A DNA stretch of 28,463 nucleotides from Stramenopiles sp. TOSAG23-3. Lineage: Eukaryota; Sar. Location: the NCBI GenBank assembly GCA_900128585.1, contig LT642216.1, positions 1-28,463 on the forward strand, written 5' to 3'. Position 1 is the first letter of the stretch. Every line of letters starts with the position of its first letter. The position numbers and the translations under genes are program-made. This document shows positions 18,301 through 26,704 of the stretch, piece after piece. The notes below the pieces were generated by a model, which was given only the letters and a program-made list of their open reading frames with translations, had not been told where the DNA came from and searched no databases.

Positions 18301-18776
18301 TAAACAGGTACTTGAACAGTGCCGAAAAGTTGTCCAAAGTTTCCAAATTAATGCACGATACGTGGGAAGCCCTGGATGATGTAAAGAACCAGAACGGCGA
18401 AGGGTTTGAAAGCAGCGATGCTTTCAAGGCAACGTTGACGAGCTGGCAAGACAAGTGGTCGTCCATTGACGGAGTAGAAGCGTATCCGCCCGCGCGAGTG
18501 TCAAAGGAGACCGACGTCTTGGACAACCTTGCGATATTTGAAAACCCATACAAGGCGCTAGTGAAAAAGAACCCGGTGCGTACAGGAGACGACAATGCGG
18601 GCAGCGGTCGCTCGTTTTTCGGAACTGAGGACTTTGACTTTTTGACGACGGTGATGATTTACATTACTTGCTTGATTGGTGGGTATTTTTGTTGCCTGTG
18701 GGGACTTTTGAAAATGCACAGGTGCCTTTACTTTGTCAGCTCTATGGGGATGCTTTTGATGTTTCGAGAACAGTGA
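15392..18776 (+). CDS. PGAP1: PGAP1/Bst1 GPI inositol-deacylase, one-base frame break near its N-terminus
   Basis: PGAP1 removes the acyl chain from the inositol of GPI anchors in the ER, allowing export of GPI-proteins. The ATG at 15392 starts a signal-anchor helix (FVVTALAVFSLGVYQLYFVI) and the family motif SCEMTYM. At 15598-15604 (seven T) the frame shifts by one; the next frame continues VSGVPVLFVPGNKGDYKQVR to 18776. With six T the protein has about 1127 residues (human 922, yeast 1029). The lipase nucleophile is Ser in VAHSMGG (Ala in the first position of the usual GxSxG), and the catalytic His is in SIDHQCMCWCNQL. An acidic, Glu-rich insert of about 100 residues splits the catalytic domain. 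About eight hydrophobic segments follow in the C-terminal half, then a soluble, coiled-coil-like stretch and a last membrane pair. The gene is convergent with the methyltransferase gene; a family 1 element lies 66 bases after the stop. Confidence 0.92.
15598..15604 (+). repeat. T7 run at the PGAP1 frame break
   Basis: Seven T between CCG and GC. The upstream frame (LYRFFATKVRS) loses PGAP1 similarity here, and the frame one base later carries DALRVSGVPVLFVPGN. Six T would give a continuous frame. The exact position is uncertain within about 40 bases, because both frames stay open until 15724. Confidence 0.75.
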
Positions 18777-18842
18777 AAACTTAAGCAGTAGAAGGGAGAG
18801 ATCAGGGTAAATTTATGCGTTTACCATTAAAAGTGTTTAAAA

Positions 18843-18866
18843 AAACAAGAAAATTGGCTGTTATTT
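18843..18866 (+). repeat. Family 1 element, copy 2 (downstream of PGAP1)
   Basis: Identical over 24 bases to 7926-7949. The match to the inverted copy at 19030-19055 extends to 26 bases (18843-18868). It starts 66 bases past the PGAP1 stop in the sense orientation. Confidence 0.9.
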
Positions 18867-19031
18867 AAGTAATTAAATGCCAGAAAAATTTATAAAATTA
18901 AAGATTTGTACGATACTCGTAAGAACAAGGTAAGTAGGAATACTTTTGTAAGAATTAGTCTTTTTCATGTTTAATCGGTACGTACGAATCTGAAAGTTAT
19001 CCAGGTAAGAGTATCTATGATTTAAAGTTTT

Positions 19032-19055
19032 AAATAACAGCCAATTTTCTTGTTT
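19032..19055 (-). repeat. Family 1 element, copy 3 (downstream of the methyltransferase)
   Basis: Reverse complement of the other two copies. Relative to the minus-strand methyltransferase gene (stop at 19186) it lies about 130 bases downstream in the sense orientation, so all three copies share the same relation to a gene. Confidence 0.9.
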
Positions 19056-19185
19056 AATAGTTTTGAAACTTTTACAACTGGTATCCTACGACTTATCCTA
19101 AATCTTACTCGTGACATAAACTGCACAGCCGTAATGTAACATTAAATATTTATCTAGACATGAAGTATACCAGACGAAGTTTAGG

Positions 19186-19806
19186 CTAGCGCTTTTTGCA
19201 AACGTACATAAAGTGAGAGTCAGACGCGTCGTTTCCTTCATCAAACCCAACTATACGCGGTTTTGAAATCGCTGCGTGGTTTATGGACCACTGCCTATTC
19301 CCGGACTGTAAATGTGTGAGTCTAGTCTGCGGAACGCCGTGGGAGATAGATATATAAACGCCCCCTGGTTTTAAGACCCTGTACATTTCGTCGTTCAATC
19401 GCGCAATATTCGAAAAGCTGTTGTCTCCACACAAAACTGCGTCGCCCAGTGCTTTTTCAATGATCAAATCAAAACACCCATCTGGTATAAAGTCAAGGTT
19501 TAGGCAGTCCCCAACCAGAAATTCTATCGTGTCGAAATTTTTGTAACGGTCTGTTTGTTGCTGCACGACGACAGTGCTTACATCGATGCACGTAAGGTTT
19601 TTCGCTCCATGATCGAACAAGTGACCAGGTAGCGGGGAATTTCCACAACCTGGCACCAAAATTTCAAATTCCTTCGCATTCTGGTCAACGTGTTGCAACA
19701 ACTGATTCTTCAATCTACCAAAATTTTGATACCAATCGAACTGCTCTGTGGGCCCACGAGCAGCATATCGCTCGTCCCAGTATGAAGGGTTCCCATAGTC
19801 CGGCAT
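19186..19806 (-). CDS. EEF1AKMT4/METTL13-like class I methyltransferase
   Basis: A 206-residue SAM-dependent methyltransferase of the group that includes human EEF1AKMT4 and the N-terminal domain of METTL13, which methylate elongation factor eEF1A. Visible features are the N-terminal YWDERY (9-14) and FDWYQNFG (23-30), SAM motif I ILVPGCGNSPLPGHLF (49-64), the acidic residue after the second strand (TCID, D75), GDCLNLDFIPDGCFDLIIEK (99-118) and the post-motif RVLKPGGVYISISHG. In characterised homologues EKGTLDALL follows motif II; here it reads EKALGDAVLCGDN. The length equals a single-domain form without the METTL13 second half. The substrate is inferred from family only. A TATATATAAAT sequence lies about 55 bases upstream of the ATG. 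Codons are moderately A+T rich. Convergent with PGAP1. Confidence 0.88.
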   Translation of the reverse strand: MPDYGNPSYWDERYAARGPTEQFDWYQNFGRLKNQLLQHVDQNAKEFEILVPGCGNSPLPGHLFDHGAKNLTCIDVSTVVVQQQTDRYKNFDTIEFLVGDCLNLDFIPDGCFDLIIEKALGDAVLCGDNSFSNIARLNDEMYRVLKPGGVYISISHGVPQTRLTHLQSGNRQWSINHAAISKPRIVGFDEGNDASDSHFMYVCKKR

Positions 19807-20468
19807 AATGTTGCGGAAGAATTAAGTATTCAACCAACCAGCTATGAACGTCTTGACATATATATAAATCAATCCTTCAAAACATATAGAATCGTCACTT
19901 CTACAAAAGTCAAATCTTTTTTTACATACAACAAAAAGGGAATGCAATGCAATGTTGCATTTTTTGCATGATCATGATGCCGTTAATTTTTTTAGTAATT
20001 ATTAAATAAATAATAATAATAATATCATCCCTCCTCCTCCTTCCTCTCCTCCTCTCTTTCTTTTTCTTTTTAAAAATAATAATAGGAGGAATAATACAAT
20101 AATAATACATTTTATTATTTTTTTTTATTTCTATTATTATTATTTATACCTACCTATTACAGTATAAAAGTAGAATATAATGGCTGGCTGGCGGCTGCTA
20201 CGCTGCTTCTTTATATTATTATTTTATTATTATTTGTTGAGAATTTGAATTAGAAAAATTGTGTTTTGGTGGAAGACTTTAAAAACGGACAATGTGAAAT
20301 GAAATATGAAAGGAATATCTGTACTTACGCGTAACGAATAAATGAAATAACGTGTCTGTTTACGTTTATACAAGTGGATGTTCTGTCACAATTAAAACCC
20401 TCTTGGTGTTTGTCCGTGTAAAGCCGACTAATAAATAATAATCGTTTTTGAGTAGGTTCTCGTATTAC
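19807..20468. other. Divergent A+T-rich spacer
   Basis: This spacer lies between the divergent methyltransferase and ALG3 genes. It includes a TATATATAAATC sequence (about 19858-19869), CTCCTCCTTCC-type pyrimidine tracts (about 20028-20070), AAT/ATT runs and a small CTGGCTGGCGGCTGC patch (about 20183-20197). No gene or RNA gene was recognised. Confidence 0.7.
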
Positions 20469-21815
20469 ATGACAATATTGCCGTCAATGACTAGTACAAC
20501 CAGCCAAAAGAACGAGAAGCGACGGGCTGAGAGATGGAAGAAAATGTTTGTGTACACGATGCTGTTTGAGGTGGTCCTTAATGTTTTGTTGATAATATTT
20601 GAGCCAACGTACGTGTTTGACTGGGATGCCTACATGGAAGAAGTTTACGGCGTCTTTCACAACGGCACGTTTGACTACAGCAAGTTGAAAGGGGATACGG
20701 GCGCGCTGGTGTACCCGGCCGGGTTTGTCTGGTTGTATTCGGTCTTTTACAAACTTTTTGGTTGGGATTACGTGCATTTTACGACGGAATACCCAGAGAG
20801 TAGAAAGAACATATCTGGGTACGAAGAAAGGACAATTCGCCCAACGACACGGATGCACTGCATGCAGACCATGTACATGTTTTTGTACTTGGCCGTGCTG
20901 GTCCTACTCTTCCGAATATTCAAACGAACCAGAGCCGTGCCGCCGGAAATGTTCCCCCTACTCTCCCTTTCGAGAAGGGTCCACTCCATCTTTGTTTTGG
21001 GCCTATTTAACGACTGTTTCGCCCTCTTCTTTTTGTTGGTAGCAATTGAAAGGTTCACAAAAGACGATTGGCTCGTCGGATGCATTTGGTACAGCATAGC
21101 CGTGTCGATCAAGATGAACATCTTGCTGTTTGCGCCAGGGCTGTTGCTGCTGTTGTTGAAACGATTTGGCATGCGCGAGACAATTTTCCCACACCTTACA
21201 ACGTGTGCACTTGTGCAACTACTCGTTGCCGCCCCATTTTTGCTTACGTACCCGGTCCAGTACATACGGGGAGCGTTCGACTTTGGTCGCGTTTTCTTTC
21301 ATGAGTGGTCTGTGAACTTTCAGTTCCTTCCGGAGTCCGTCTTTCACAGCAAGTTGTTTAGTTTAGGGCTGTTGTTCAGTCAAGTGGCCGTTCTTCTAAT
21401 GTTTGTGAACCTGAAATGGTGCAACCCAGAAGGTACCGTGTTGATGTCGTTCAATTTTTATTCAGGAACAAGTGCACGGTCTGGAACCTCCCCTAAACGA
21501 GGGAGAGACCTGCCGGTCGAACAGATCGTGAGCATTCTCTGCACTTCAAATTTTATCGGAATTGTATTTTGTCGATCGCTGCACTACCAGTTTTTGGTGT
21601 GGTACCATTTCAGCTTGCCGTATTTATTGTACCAAACTCCATACCCGTTTTTGGTGAAGGCCGTGCTGCTTGGTGCGATTGAAATTGCTTGGAACCAACA
21701 TCACCCGATGAAATGGAGCTCCATTGTGCTGCTGGTCTCTCATTTGATTTTGTTGTTTGGATTGTGGCGAGGGCACCGAGATGTTTTTTTTACGAAACGA
21801 AAGCGAAAAGCATAA
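20469..21815 (+). CDS. ALG3: ALG3 dolichyl-P-mannose: Man5GlcNAc2-PP-dolichol alpha-1,3-mannosyltransferase
   Basis: ALG3 (GT58) adds the sixth mannose to the lipid-linked N-glycan precursor in the ER lumen, using dolichol-phosphate-mannose. The 448-residue protein has about ten membrane segments. Diagnostic motifs are FDWDAYMEEV (about 50-59), FDYSKLKGDTGALVYPAGFV (about 68-87), the FVLGLFND loop, FFHEWSVNFQFLPE, and ILCTSNFIGIVFCRSLHYQF with VWYHFSLPYLLYQTP near the C-terminus. The first luminal loop carries about 30 extra residues after YKLFGWD with an N-x-S site (KNIS). It ends in a basic KRKRKA cytosolic tail, plausible for ER retention. The first ATG is at 20469; one at 20487 is also possible, and the in-frame TTG at 20448 is not credible. 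An AATAAA lies about 29 bases past the stop (21844-21849). It shares the ER glycan theme with PGAP1. Confidence 0.95.
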   Translation: MTILPSMTSTTSQKNEKRRAERWKKMFVYTMLFEVVLNVLLIIFEPTYVFDWDAYMEEVYGVFHNGTFDYSKLKGDTGALVYPAGFVWLYSVFYKLFGWDYVHFTTEYPESRKNISGYEERTIRPTTRMHCMQTMYMFLYLAVLVLLFRIFKRTRAVPPEMFPLLSLSRRVHSIFVLGLFNDCFALFFLLVAIERFTKDDWLVGCIWYSIAVSIKMNILLFAPGLLLLLLKRFGMRETIFPHLTTCALVQLLVAAPFLLTYPVQYIRGAFDFGRVFFHEWSVNFQFLPESVFHSKLFSLGLLFSQVAVLLMFVNLKWCNPEGTVLMSFNFYSGTSARSGTSPKRGRDLPVEQIVSILCTSNFIGIVFCRSLHYQFLVWYHFSLPYLLYQTPYPFLVKAVLLGAIEIAWNQHHPMKWSSIVLLVSHLILLFGLWRGHRDVFFTKRKRKA

Positions 21816-22256
21816 GGGAGGAGGGGGAGGTAGGATAATTATTAATAAAGATTCTTCTGCTCGTATAGATAGTGCTACTAATATTATTGTACCAAAGTCG
21901 GGGTTCAACTACTACCGTATAGTAACTACTATAAAAATTAATATTTTTTTTCCTTTTTTTTTTGGTATTATATTATTATTATAATACAGGCAATAATATG
22001 ATTATAACAACAACAAAGAGGAGAAGAGAGAAGAGAGGAGAAGAAGAAAGAAGAAGAAGAAGAAGAAAAAAAGAAATGCAAATATTAAATTGTGATCTAA
22101 AACTCTAACTTCTACCGTTCCGTGGGGAAGCTAAACACTACACAATACGATTCGAGGCTTGAAACAAACAACATTATTAAACTTAGCTAATCGTGTTGAC
22201 ATCTCTATTAGTATTATTCATCCGCTAAGAATAGAAAAGCTGTAAGAGACTTAAAT
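21816..22256. other. A+T-rich spacer with a GAA-rich tract
   Basis: Spacer between ALG3 and the GST-like gene, both on the plus strand. It contains a possible polyadenylation hexamer at 21844-21849, A/T runs and an AGG/GAA-rich purine tract (about 22016-22075). No gene was recognised; the 94-codon minus-strand frame at 21624-21908 is largely antisense to ALG3. Confidence 0.7.
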
Positions 22257-23315
22257 ATGATCACTATCTTCGGCTCCGAAAATTCTCCGTACTCGAAAAA
22301 AGTTCATTCCTATGCACGGTACAAAAACATTCCTCACGAATGGAAAACAGATATAAGACGAGGGCAAACGCAGAAGGAGTATCAAGAAGTTGCCAAGTTG
22401 CCGTTAGTTCCAGCTATAAGGACCATCTCCGGTGAAGGAATGCAGGACAGCACGCCTATAATGGAATATCTGGATCAGCAGTACCCCAACGCAATTTCTA
22501 CCCGTCTACCCAGCAACGAGTTGAACTTCATTTCAGTATTGTTGGAAGAATTTGGAGACGAATGGGCAAACAAGTGGATGTTCCATTTTAGATGGCACAG
22601 AGCCATTGACCAAAGAATAGTATCGCTTCGTTTGGCAAAGGAAATGTTAGGAAACAATGGAACTGAAGAGGCATTGGTTCAAATGTCAGATCAGATCCGC
22701 CAAAGAATGTCTGGACGTGGTTTTGCTGTAGGAAGCAATCGTGTTACCGCACCAATGATTGAACGTAGCTTCAAAGCAGGAGTCGAACAACTTGAACGTC
22801 ATTTATCAACCCGTCCCTATTTGTTCGGCAAAAGACCATGCTGGGGTGATTTTGGTATTGGATGTCAAATTTACCAAGCCCTCATCGATCCGACAGCCGG
22901 AGAACACTTAGTCAATCATGCCCCTCGGGTCGTTCAATGGTGCACCGCCGTGATGGTAGGGAGTCGTGTATTGCACGTATCAAGTGATGAATGGGAAACG
23001 TGGGAAACACTGGCCCCCACACTTCTGCCTTTTGTGACAGAGCAAGTTGGCGAATTATTTTTAGCATGGTCCAATGCAAACAGTCAATGCATTGTCTCGA
23101 AGAAAAACGAATGCGTCGTGGAATTGCCCACAGGCTACGGTACATGGACGAACAAAGTGGGTGGACCACAGAAATATCAACATAAATCACTCCAAATGTT
23201 GCGAAAGAAATATAAGGTGTACAAGACCAAAGGGTTGGATGACATTTTGAAACAAAGCAAGTGTTATGACGTATTGAATGCGAATAGCCACGGTACCAGT
23301 CAAAGTAAATTATAG
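22257..23315 (+). CDS. Glutathione S-transferase-like protein with a bacterial-type C-terminal extension
   Basis: The N-terminal thioredoxin-like domain (about 1-78) shows TIFGSENSPYSKKVHSYAR, then KLPLVPAI with the cis-Pro at 52 and MQDSTPIMEYLDQQYP (62-77), the glutathione gamma-glutamyl site. An all-helical domain follows (about 90-245) with RPYLFGKRPCWGDFGIGCQIY, corresponding to the GST helix 6 N-capping box. The protein is 352 residues, about 120 longer than a canonical GST. The extra C-terminal part (GGPQKYQHKSLQMLRKKYK, then KGLDDILKQSKCYDVL) is a pattern I associate with a group of long GST-like proteins in marine bacteria. No single catalytic residue can be assigned; Ser7, Ser10 and Tyr12 are candidates. 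The reaction is unknown. Possible bacterial transfer is an inference from the domain arrangement. The ATG at 22257 starts directly at the first beta strand. Confidence 0.85.
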   Translation: MITIFGSENSPYSKKVHSYARYKNIPHEWKTDIRRGQTQKEYQEVAKLPLVPAIRTISGEGMQDSTPIMEYLDQQYPNAISTRLPSNELNFISVLLEEFGDEWANKWMFHFRWHRAIDQRIVSLRLAKEMLGNNGTEEALVQMSDQIRQRMSGRGFAVGSNRVTAPMIERSFKAGVEQLERHLSTRPYLFGKRPCWGDFGIGCQIYQALIDPTAGEHLVNHAPRVVQWCTAVMVGSRVLHVSSDEWETWETLAPTLLPFVTEQVGELFLAWSNANSQCIVSKKNECVVELPTGYGTWTNKVGGPQKYQHKSLQMLRKKYKVYKTKGLDDILKQSKCYDVLNANSHGTSQSKL

Positions 23316-23791
23316 AATTGTTCTGGTCACTTGAATTTTGTACGTGAGAATAGATTATAATCACTACAATCATCCGCCGCAAAAATTCTACTGCTAGTAG
23401 TACCACCGGTACGGTAGTGACAACAAAAATACCGTAGCATATTGGATTGAAAATACCCCCAGCTGTACCTGTGGCCTGTGGGGAACCCGTTCCTTTCTTC
23501 CGTACAGTGTGTAGTAGTACCGTTATATTAATTTTATTATCGCGATAATACCGTACTACATGGTACCAACCTGTACGGGAACCTGGTTCGTATTGATAAG
23601 TCTTCTCTCCTCTTGGTGGTGGTACGACGTACCGTACCGTGTACTACCCTTGTTGTTTGTCAAGAGAATGCGCGCTTACGAGTGCATACTTGAACTCTGT
23701 GATAACATGTAAATTAAGAACAAAACTAAGCACCTCCGTCCCCCTTGCTACTCAAGGACTCTTTTGATCATTGGCACGAGCAGACTTACAA
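23316..23791. other. Spacer densely packed with GTAC-containing motifs
   Basis: The spacer upstream of the IQ protein. Between 23340 and 23644 the tetramer GTAC occurs 13 times (about one is expected by chance), often extended to GGTACC, TACCGTA or AGTACCGT. An imperfect inverted arrangement (GTAGTAC at 23514 and GTACTAC at 23553) brackets an A+T-rich centre containing TATCGCGATA. No ORF of interest. It could be a promoter or transcription-factor site cluster, or decayed repeat DNA. Confidence 0.6.
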
Positions 23792-25234
23792 ATGAATGAG
23801 CAGCCCCAAGCCAATCAGGTGGATCAGTGGTCGGAGAGTCAGCCATGCACTTTGTGCAGAAACTGTCGGGTCAACCGCTTGAAGGAAGGAAGCGCTCGAC
23901 GAACTCAAACCCCTCCTGGGAAATTGCTACCATGCATGTACTTACTCTCGCTGATATCGACTCCTCCGTCACCGGAAAAATTTCTGTTGGACGAAATGAC
24001 TTTAAAAAAACAGGGTCGAAACCGTGAAAGATTTTGGAAGCAAAACTTGAAGATTCCTGTGTCTCAGCGAAAACGGTTTCGGAAAGACTCATCCATATTT
24101 TTGTCTCCCGCTGCCAAGGAGCGACAGGCCCATTTTGAATCGCTGGAATTGATGAAACAGTACAATACTCTATCTGTAAATATAGGAGTCAGACAAAAGC
24201 ATCGATGCGCAACTGTGATTGCCAATTGGTGGCGTGCAAGACTCGCGAAACGAGTCTTGATCGAGATAAGGAGACAAAGAGAGCTCCGCACGGAGGCTGC
24301 GCTGGTAATACAACGACTACTACGCTACTGCCTGAAGCTGCTGCACGAGGAGCAGTTACGAGCCTCGTGCTGCGTGCTACAGAGCGTTTGGAGAGGCCGA
24401 AAGGCACGCCAGAGAGTGTGGCCAATGTACTACCATGTTCTCAAAAAAGCAACCCTTGGTATCGTGGCCCCGAAAAAATCTCCTTTGTCGAAAGTCTTGG
24501 AGGCATGTTCCCTTTTTCTGCCGCCTGAAGAAATGTCAATCGCCCAATCATGCGTGAACCTCGTGGGTGGGGGGGTGAGTGCTATCTACCACATCGATCC
24601 GTCGTCGTCCCAAGTGCTCCGAGCAATACGATTGCGGCTGTCCCTCCCGCGGGTGCATGCGGAATTTTTCCGGTGCAAAGAAAAGAGAAAGAAGAAACAA
24701 TTGAAGGAGCTGGCCAAGAGAAAGCGAGCGATGGAGCTCGCCAAAATGGAGAAAGAACGGAAGGAGAGAGACAAAGAAATGCAGCGGCTCGCTATGCTAA
24801 AGCTTAGAGAGAAGGAAGAGAAGATACAAGCAGAGCGGCAGAGAACGTTGGCACTTCGCCGGGAGCAAAACCACCTTCGTTCAGTGAAAGAGGAAGCGAG
24901 AGAAAAGAAACGCATGGAGCGTGAAGCGCACGAGCGACTGTTTCGGGCAGAGCAGGGGAAGTTGGAGGCGGCAAAGGCGGCATTGCAAAAGGAGGAAGAA
25001 ATGGCTTCAAGGAACCGGGAGCGCTTGAAGAACGATGAGGTACGAAGGCTTCAACGATGGAAAGCCCGTGAAGAAGTGAGAAAACGGGACGAGATGGAAG
25101 AGAAACAGTACGAACTGGGGATTGCTCTGCATGGTGGGGAGCACCATAAACGAAAGGGGGTAGGTGGCGATGATTTGTTGCAGTCGACGGAGGACGAATC
25201 GGAACAAACCGCAATCGACATTTACACACTGTGA
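23792..25234 (+). CDS. IQ-motif protein with a long charged coiled coil
   Basis: A 480-residue protein starting at the ATG at 23792 (an in-frame TTG at 23771 is not used). The N-terminus has a small CTLCRNC cluster (about 19-25). Three IQ-like calmodulin-binding segments follow: VIANWWRARLAKRVL (about 142-156), LVIQRLLRYCLKLL (about 171-184) and VLQSVWRGRKARQRV (about 195-209). The first lacks the canonical Gln and the second is imperfect, so binding strength is uncertain. From about 295 to 445 the protein is almost entirely Lys/Glu/Arg with repeated RKR, EKE and REE patterns, typical of a coiled coil or single alpha-helix. The last 35 residues are acidic. Such proteins are often cytoskeletal, flagellar or centrosomal, but no specific family was recognised. 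The GTAC-rich spacer is directly upstream. Confidence 0.8.
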   Translation: MNEQPQANQVDQWSESQPCTLCRNCRVNRLKEGSARRTQTPPGKLLPCMYLLSLISTPPSPEKFLLDEMTLKKQGRNRERFWKQNLKIPVSQRKRFRKDSSIFLSPAAKERQAHFESLELMKQYNTLSVNIGVRQKHRCATVIANWWRARLAKRVLIEIRRQRELRTEAALVIQRLLRYCLKLLHEEQLRASCCVLQSVWRGRKARQRVWPMYYHVLKKATLGIVAPKKSPLSKVLEACSLFLPPEEMSIAQSCVNLVGGGVSAIYHIDPSSSQVLRAIRLRLSLPRVHAEFFRCKEKRKKKQLKELAKRKRAMELAKMEKERKERDKEMQRLAMLKLREKEEKIQAERQRTLALRREQNHLRSVKEEAREKKRMEREAHERLFRAEQGKLEAAKAALQKEEEMASRNRERLKNDEVRRLQRWKAREEVRKRDEMEEKQYELGIALHGGEHHKRKGVGGDDLLQSTEDESEQTAIDIYTL

Positions 25235-25632
25235 CCCTGTGTACGTACAAATACATATAAATACCATACATAGAAAGATAGCTCTGACGACAACTACACA
25301 CCACAGTTTTTTAAAATAATTTTGTTTAGTCGATAGGCGTGATAAAATGCGAGATTGGGCCACACGCATCCCAGAGAGAGGAGGGAAGGGTCTGTCGACT
25401 CTGCTCCATGCGATTCTGAGGGTTGAGCACAAGCCTCGGTATTTTCGCGACGGAGGCAGTGAGGGAACGATGCCGAGTAGAGTGTGCAAGAGGAGTAGGT
25501 GGCAATAAAAAAAGAGTTATTCTACTTTAAACTAAATTTGCGAACGGTAACGTTGTCCTTCTCTTTTTGACCCACGAAGCAAACAGCCCCCTGGTCATTT
25601 CGCCAGCTATATATATATATATAAGGGGTTAT
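25235..25632. other. Convergent spacer between the IQ protein and the small secreted protein
   Basis: Moderate A+T content with a TATATATATATATA run (about 25608-25622) just outside the stop of the minus-strand gene. Minus-strand frames at 24804-25304 and 25007-25489 extend into the antisense of the IQ gene and are shadows. No RNA gene was recognised. Confidence 0.65.
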
Positions 25633-25968
25633 CTATTTGGCTTGTGCGTCCTCGGCTTCGGCTACTGCCTCGGCTTCCGCTGCTTTACCTACATTTGGTC
25701 GTACAAACTTACAGATGGTCTGGCACTGGATGGATGGGTCTTCGTTTTCCTCACCAACTTCCATGAAACTTTCTTGCTCAACGGCTTGTCTTTCCCCTCC
25801 GGCGGTTTGGATGGCTTCACGGTATTTTGCTAGTTCTGCGCGCATCAATTCATTTTGTTCACGCAATTCATTCAATTGCTTTGCTACTTCTGCGTCAACG
25901 TGGGCGGAGCAAGTTGCGACTAAAAAGGAAATAACAAGGGCGATAACGACAGCAACACGAGAGTTCAT
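25633..25968 (-). CDS. Small secreted coiled-coil protein
   Basis: An unrecognised 111-residue protein. The signal peptide is clear (VAVVIALVISFLVATCSA, likely cleavage after residue 22). The mature part starts with a heptad-rich helix (about 25-55; QLNELREQNELMRAELAKYR), then an acidic segment, a Cys pair spaced CQTIC (82 and 86), and an Ala/Glu-rich tail (KAAEAEAVAEAEDAQAK). The Cys pair after a coiled coil suggests disulfide-linked oligomers. The 116-codon plus-strand frame across the same bases is Ser/Ala-rich and lacks such organisation, so the minus strand is preferred. Function unknown. Confidence 0.7.
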   Translation of the reverse strand: MNSRVAVVIALVISFLVATCSAHVDAEVAKQLNELREQNELMRAELAKYREAIQTAGGERQAVEQESFMEVGEENEDPSIQCQTICKFVRPNVGKAAEAEAVAEAEDAQAK

Positions 25969-26704
25969 TTTCGACTGTGTTTTTTAAAAGAAAATCTTCT
26001 ACAGGTTTGTATAAGTTGAATGACTTGACAAGATACTTTTTCTTTTTGTGTTTGATAACGACTATTCCGTGAGAAATGGTGAACGTTTATAACTTCAGGT
26101 TTTCGTTCCACTTTGATTCATCGACAACCAATAGTACACATCTAATTCTACTATAACTCAACTTTCTTCCATAATTAAATAAATTATTTTAATATAATAT
26201 AGAAATACAATGGTTTTTTTCACGTTTTTCTTAGAAGAATGATAAAAAATGAAATATTATTATACGTCTCTTCATCATATTAAGGATATATATACATATA
26301 TACATGTATATATACTATTCTATATAATTATTATATTTCTATCTTTATTAATTATTATCCTTAATGTAAGAAAACAATATCAATCTTGTCGATCGCTTTC
26401 TTTTAATAAATGTTAAAAATAGGGTACCCCCCCCCCCTATTTCTTCATCTCATTCCAAATGATGAAAGATTGACGGGTCGTTCCTTCATTTTGTACATTT
26501 TGAGAAGAGAAGGAGAAAGAGCATTGGTTACCATTGTAATACTAAAACTTTCTTCTTTTTTATTGTACTTGATTGTTATAATTTAGTATAGTAATTGCAT
26601 TCTATTACTTATGAATTTATGTTTAACAGGTGAATTGTACTTTGTGTTTTACCTATGTATAGAATATATGTGGTTTTAGTACCAGTGCCCTTGGTACTAC
26701 TTCG
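25969..26704. other. A+T-rich spacer
   Basis: This spacer lies between the small secreted gene and the 3' end of the dioxygenase gene, both on the minus strand. It contains ATATATAC repeats (about 26285-26317), an 11-base C run (26427-26437) and two GTAC boxes (about 26680-26697, GTACCAGTGCCCTTGGTAC, an imperfect palindrome). No gene is supported. Confidence 0.65.

Larger units (their letters stand above)
18777..19185. other. Convergent spacer carrying an inverted pair of family 1 elements
   Basis: This spacer lies between the 3' ends of PGAP1 (+) and the methyltransferase (-). Apart from the inverted 26-base copies (18843-18868 and 19030-19055), it contains A+T-rich sequence with no open frame of note. 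Confidence 0.8.

Noticed and set aside
24205-24528. 107-codon frame inside the IQ protein gene
   Set aside because: An alternative frame of a longer ORF with clear IQ and coiled-coil features.
25637-25987. 116-codon plus-strand frame opposite the small secreted protein
   Set aside because: It is Ser/Ala-rich and unstructured, while the minus strand has a signal peptide and heptads.
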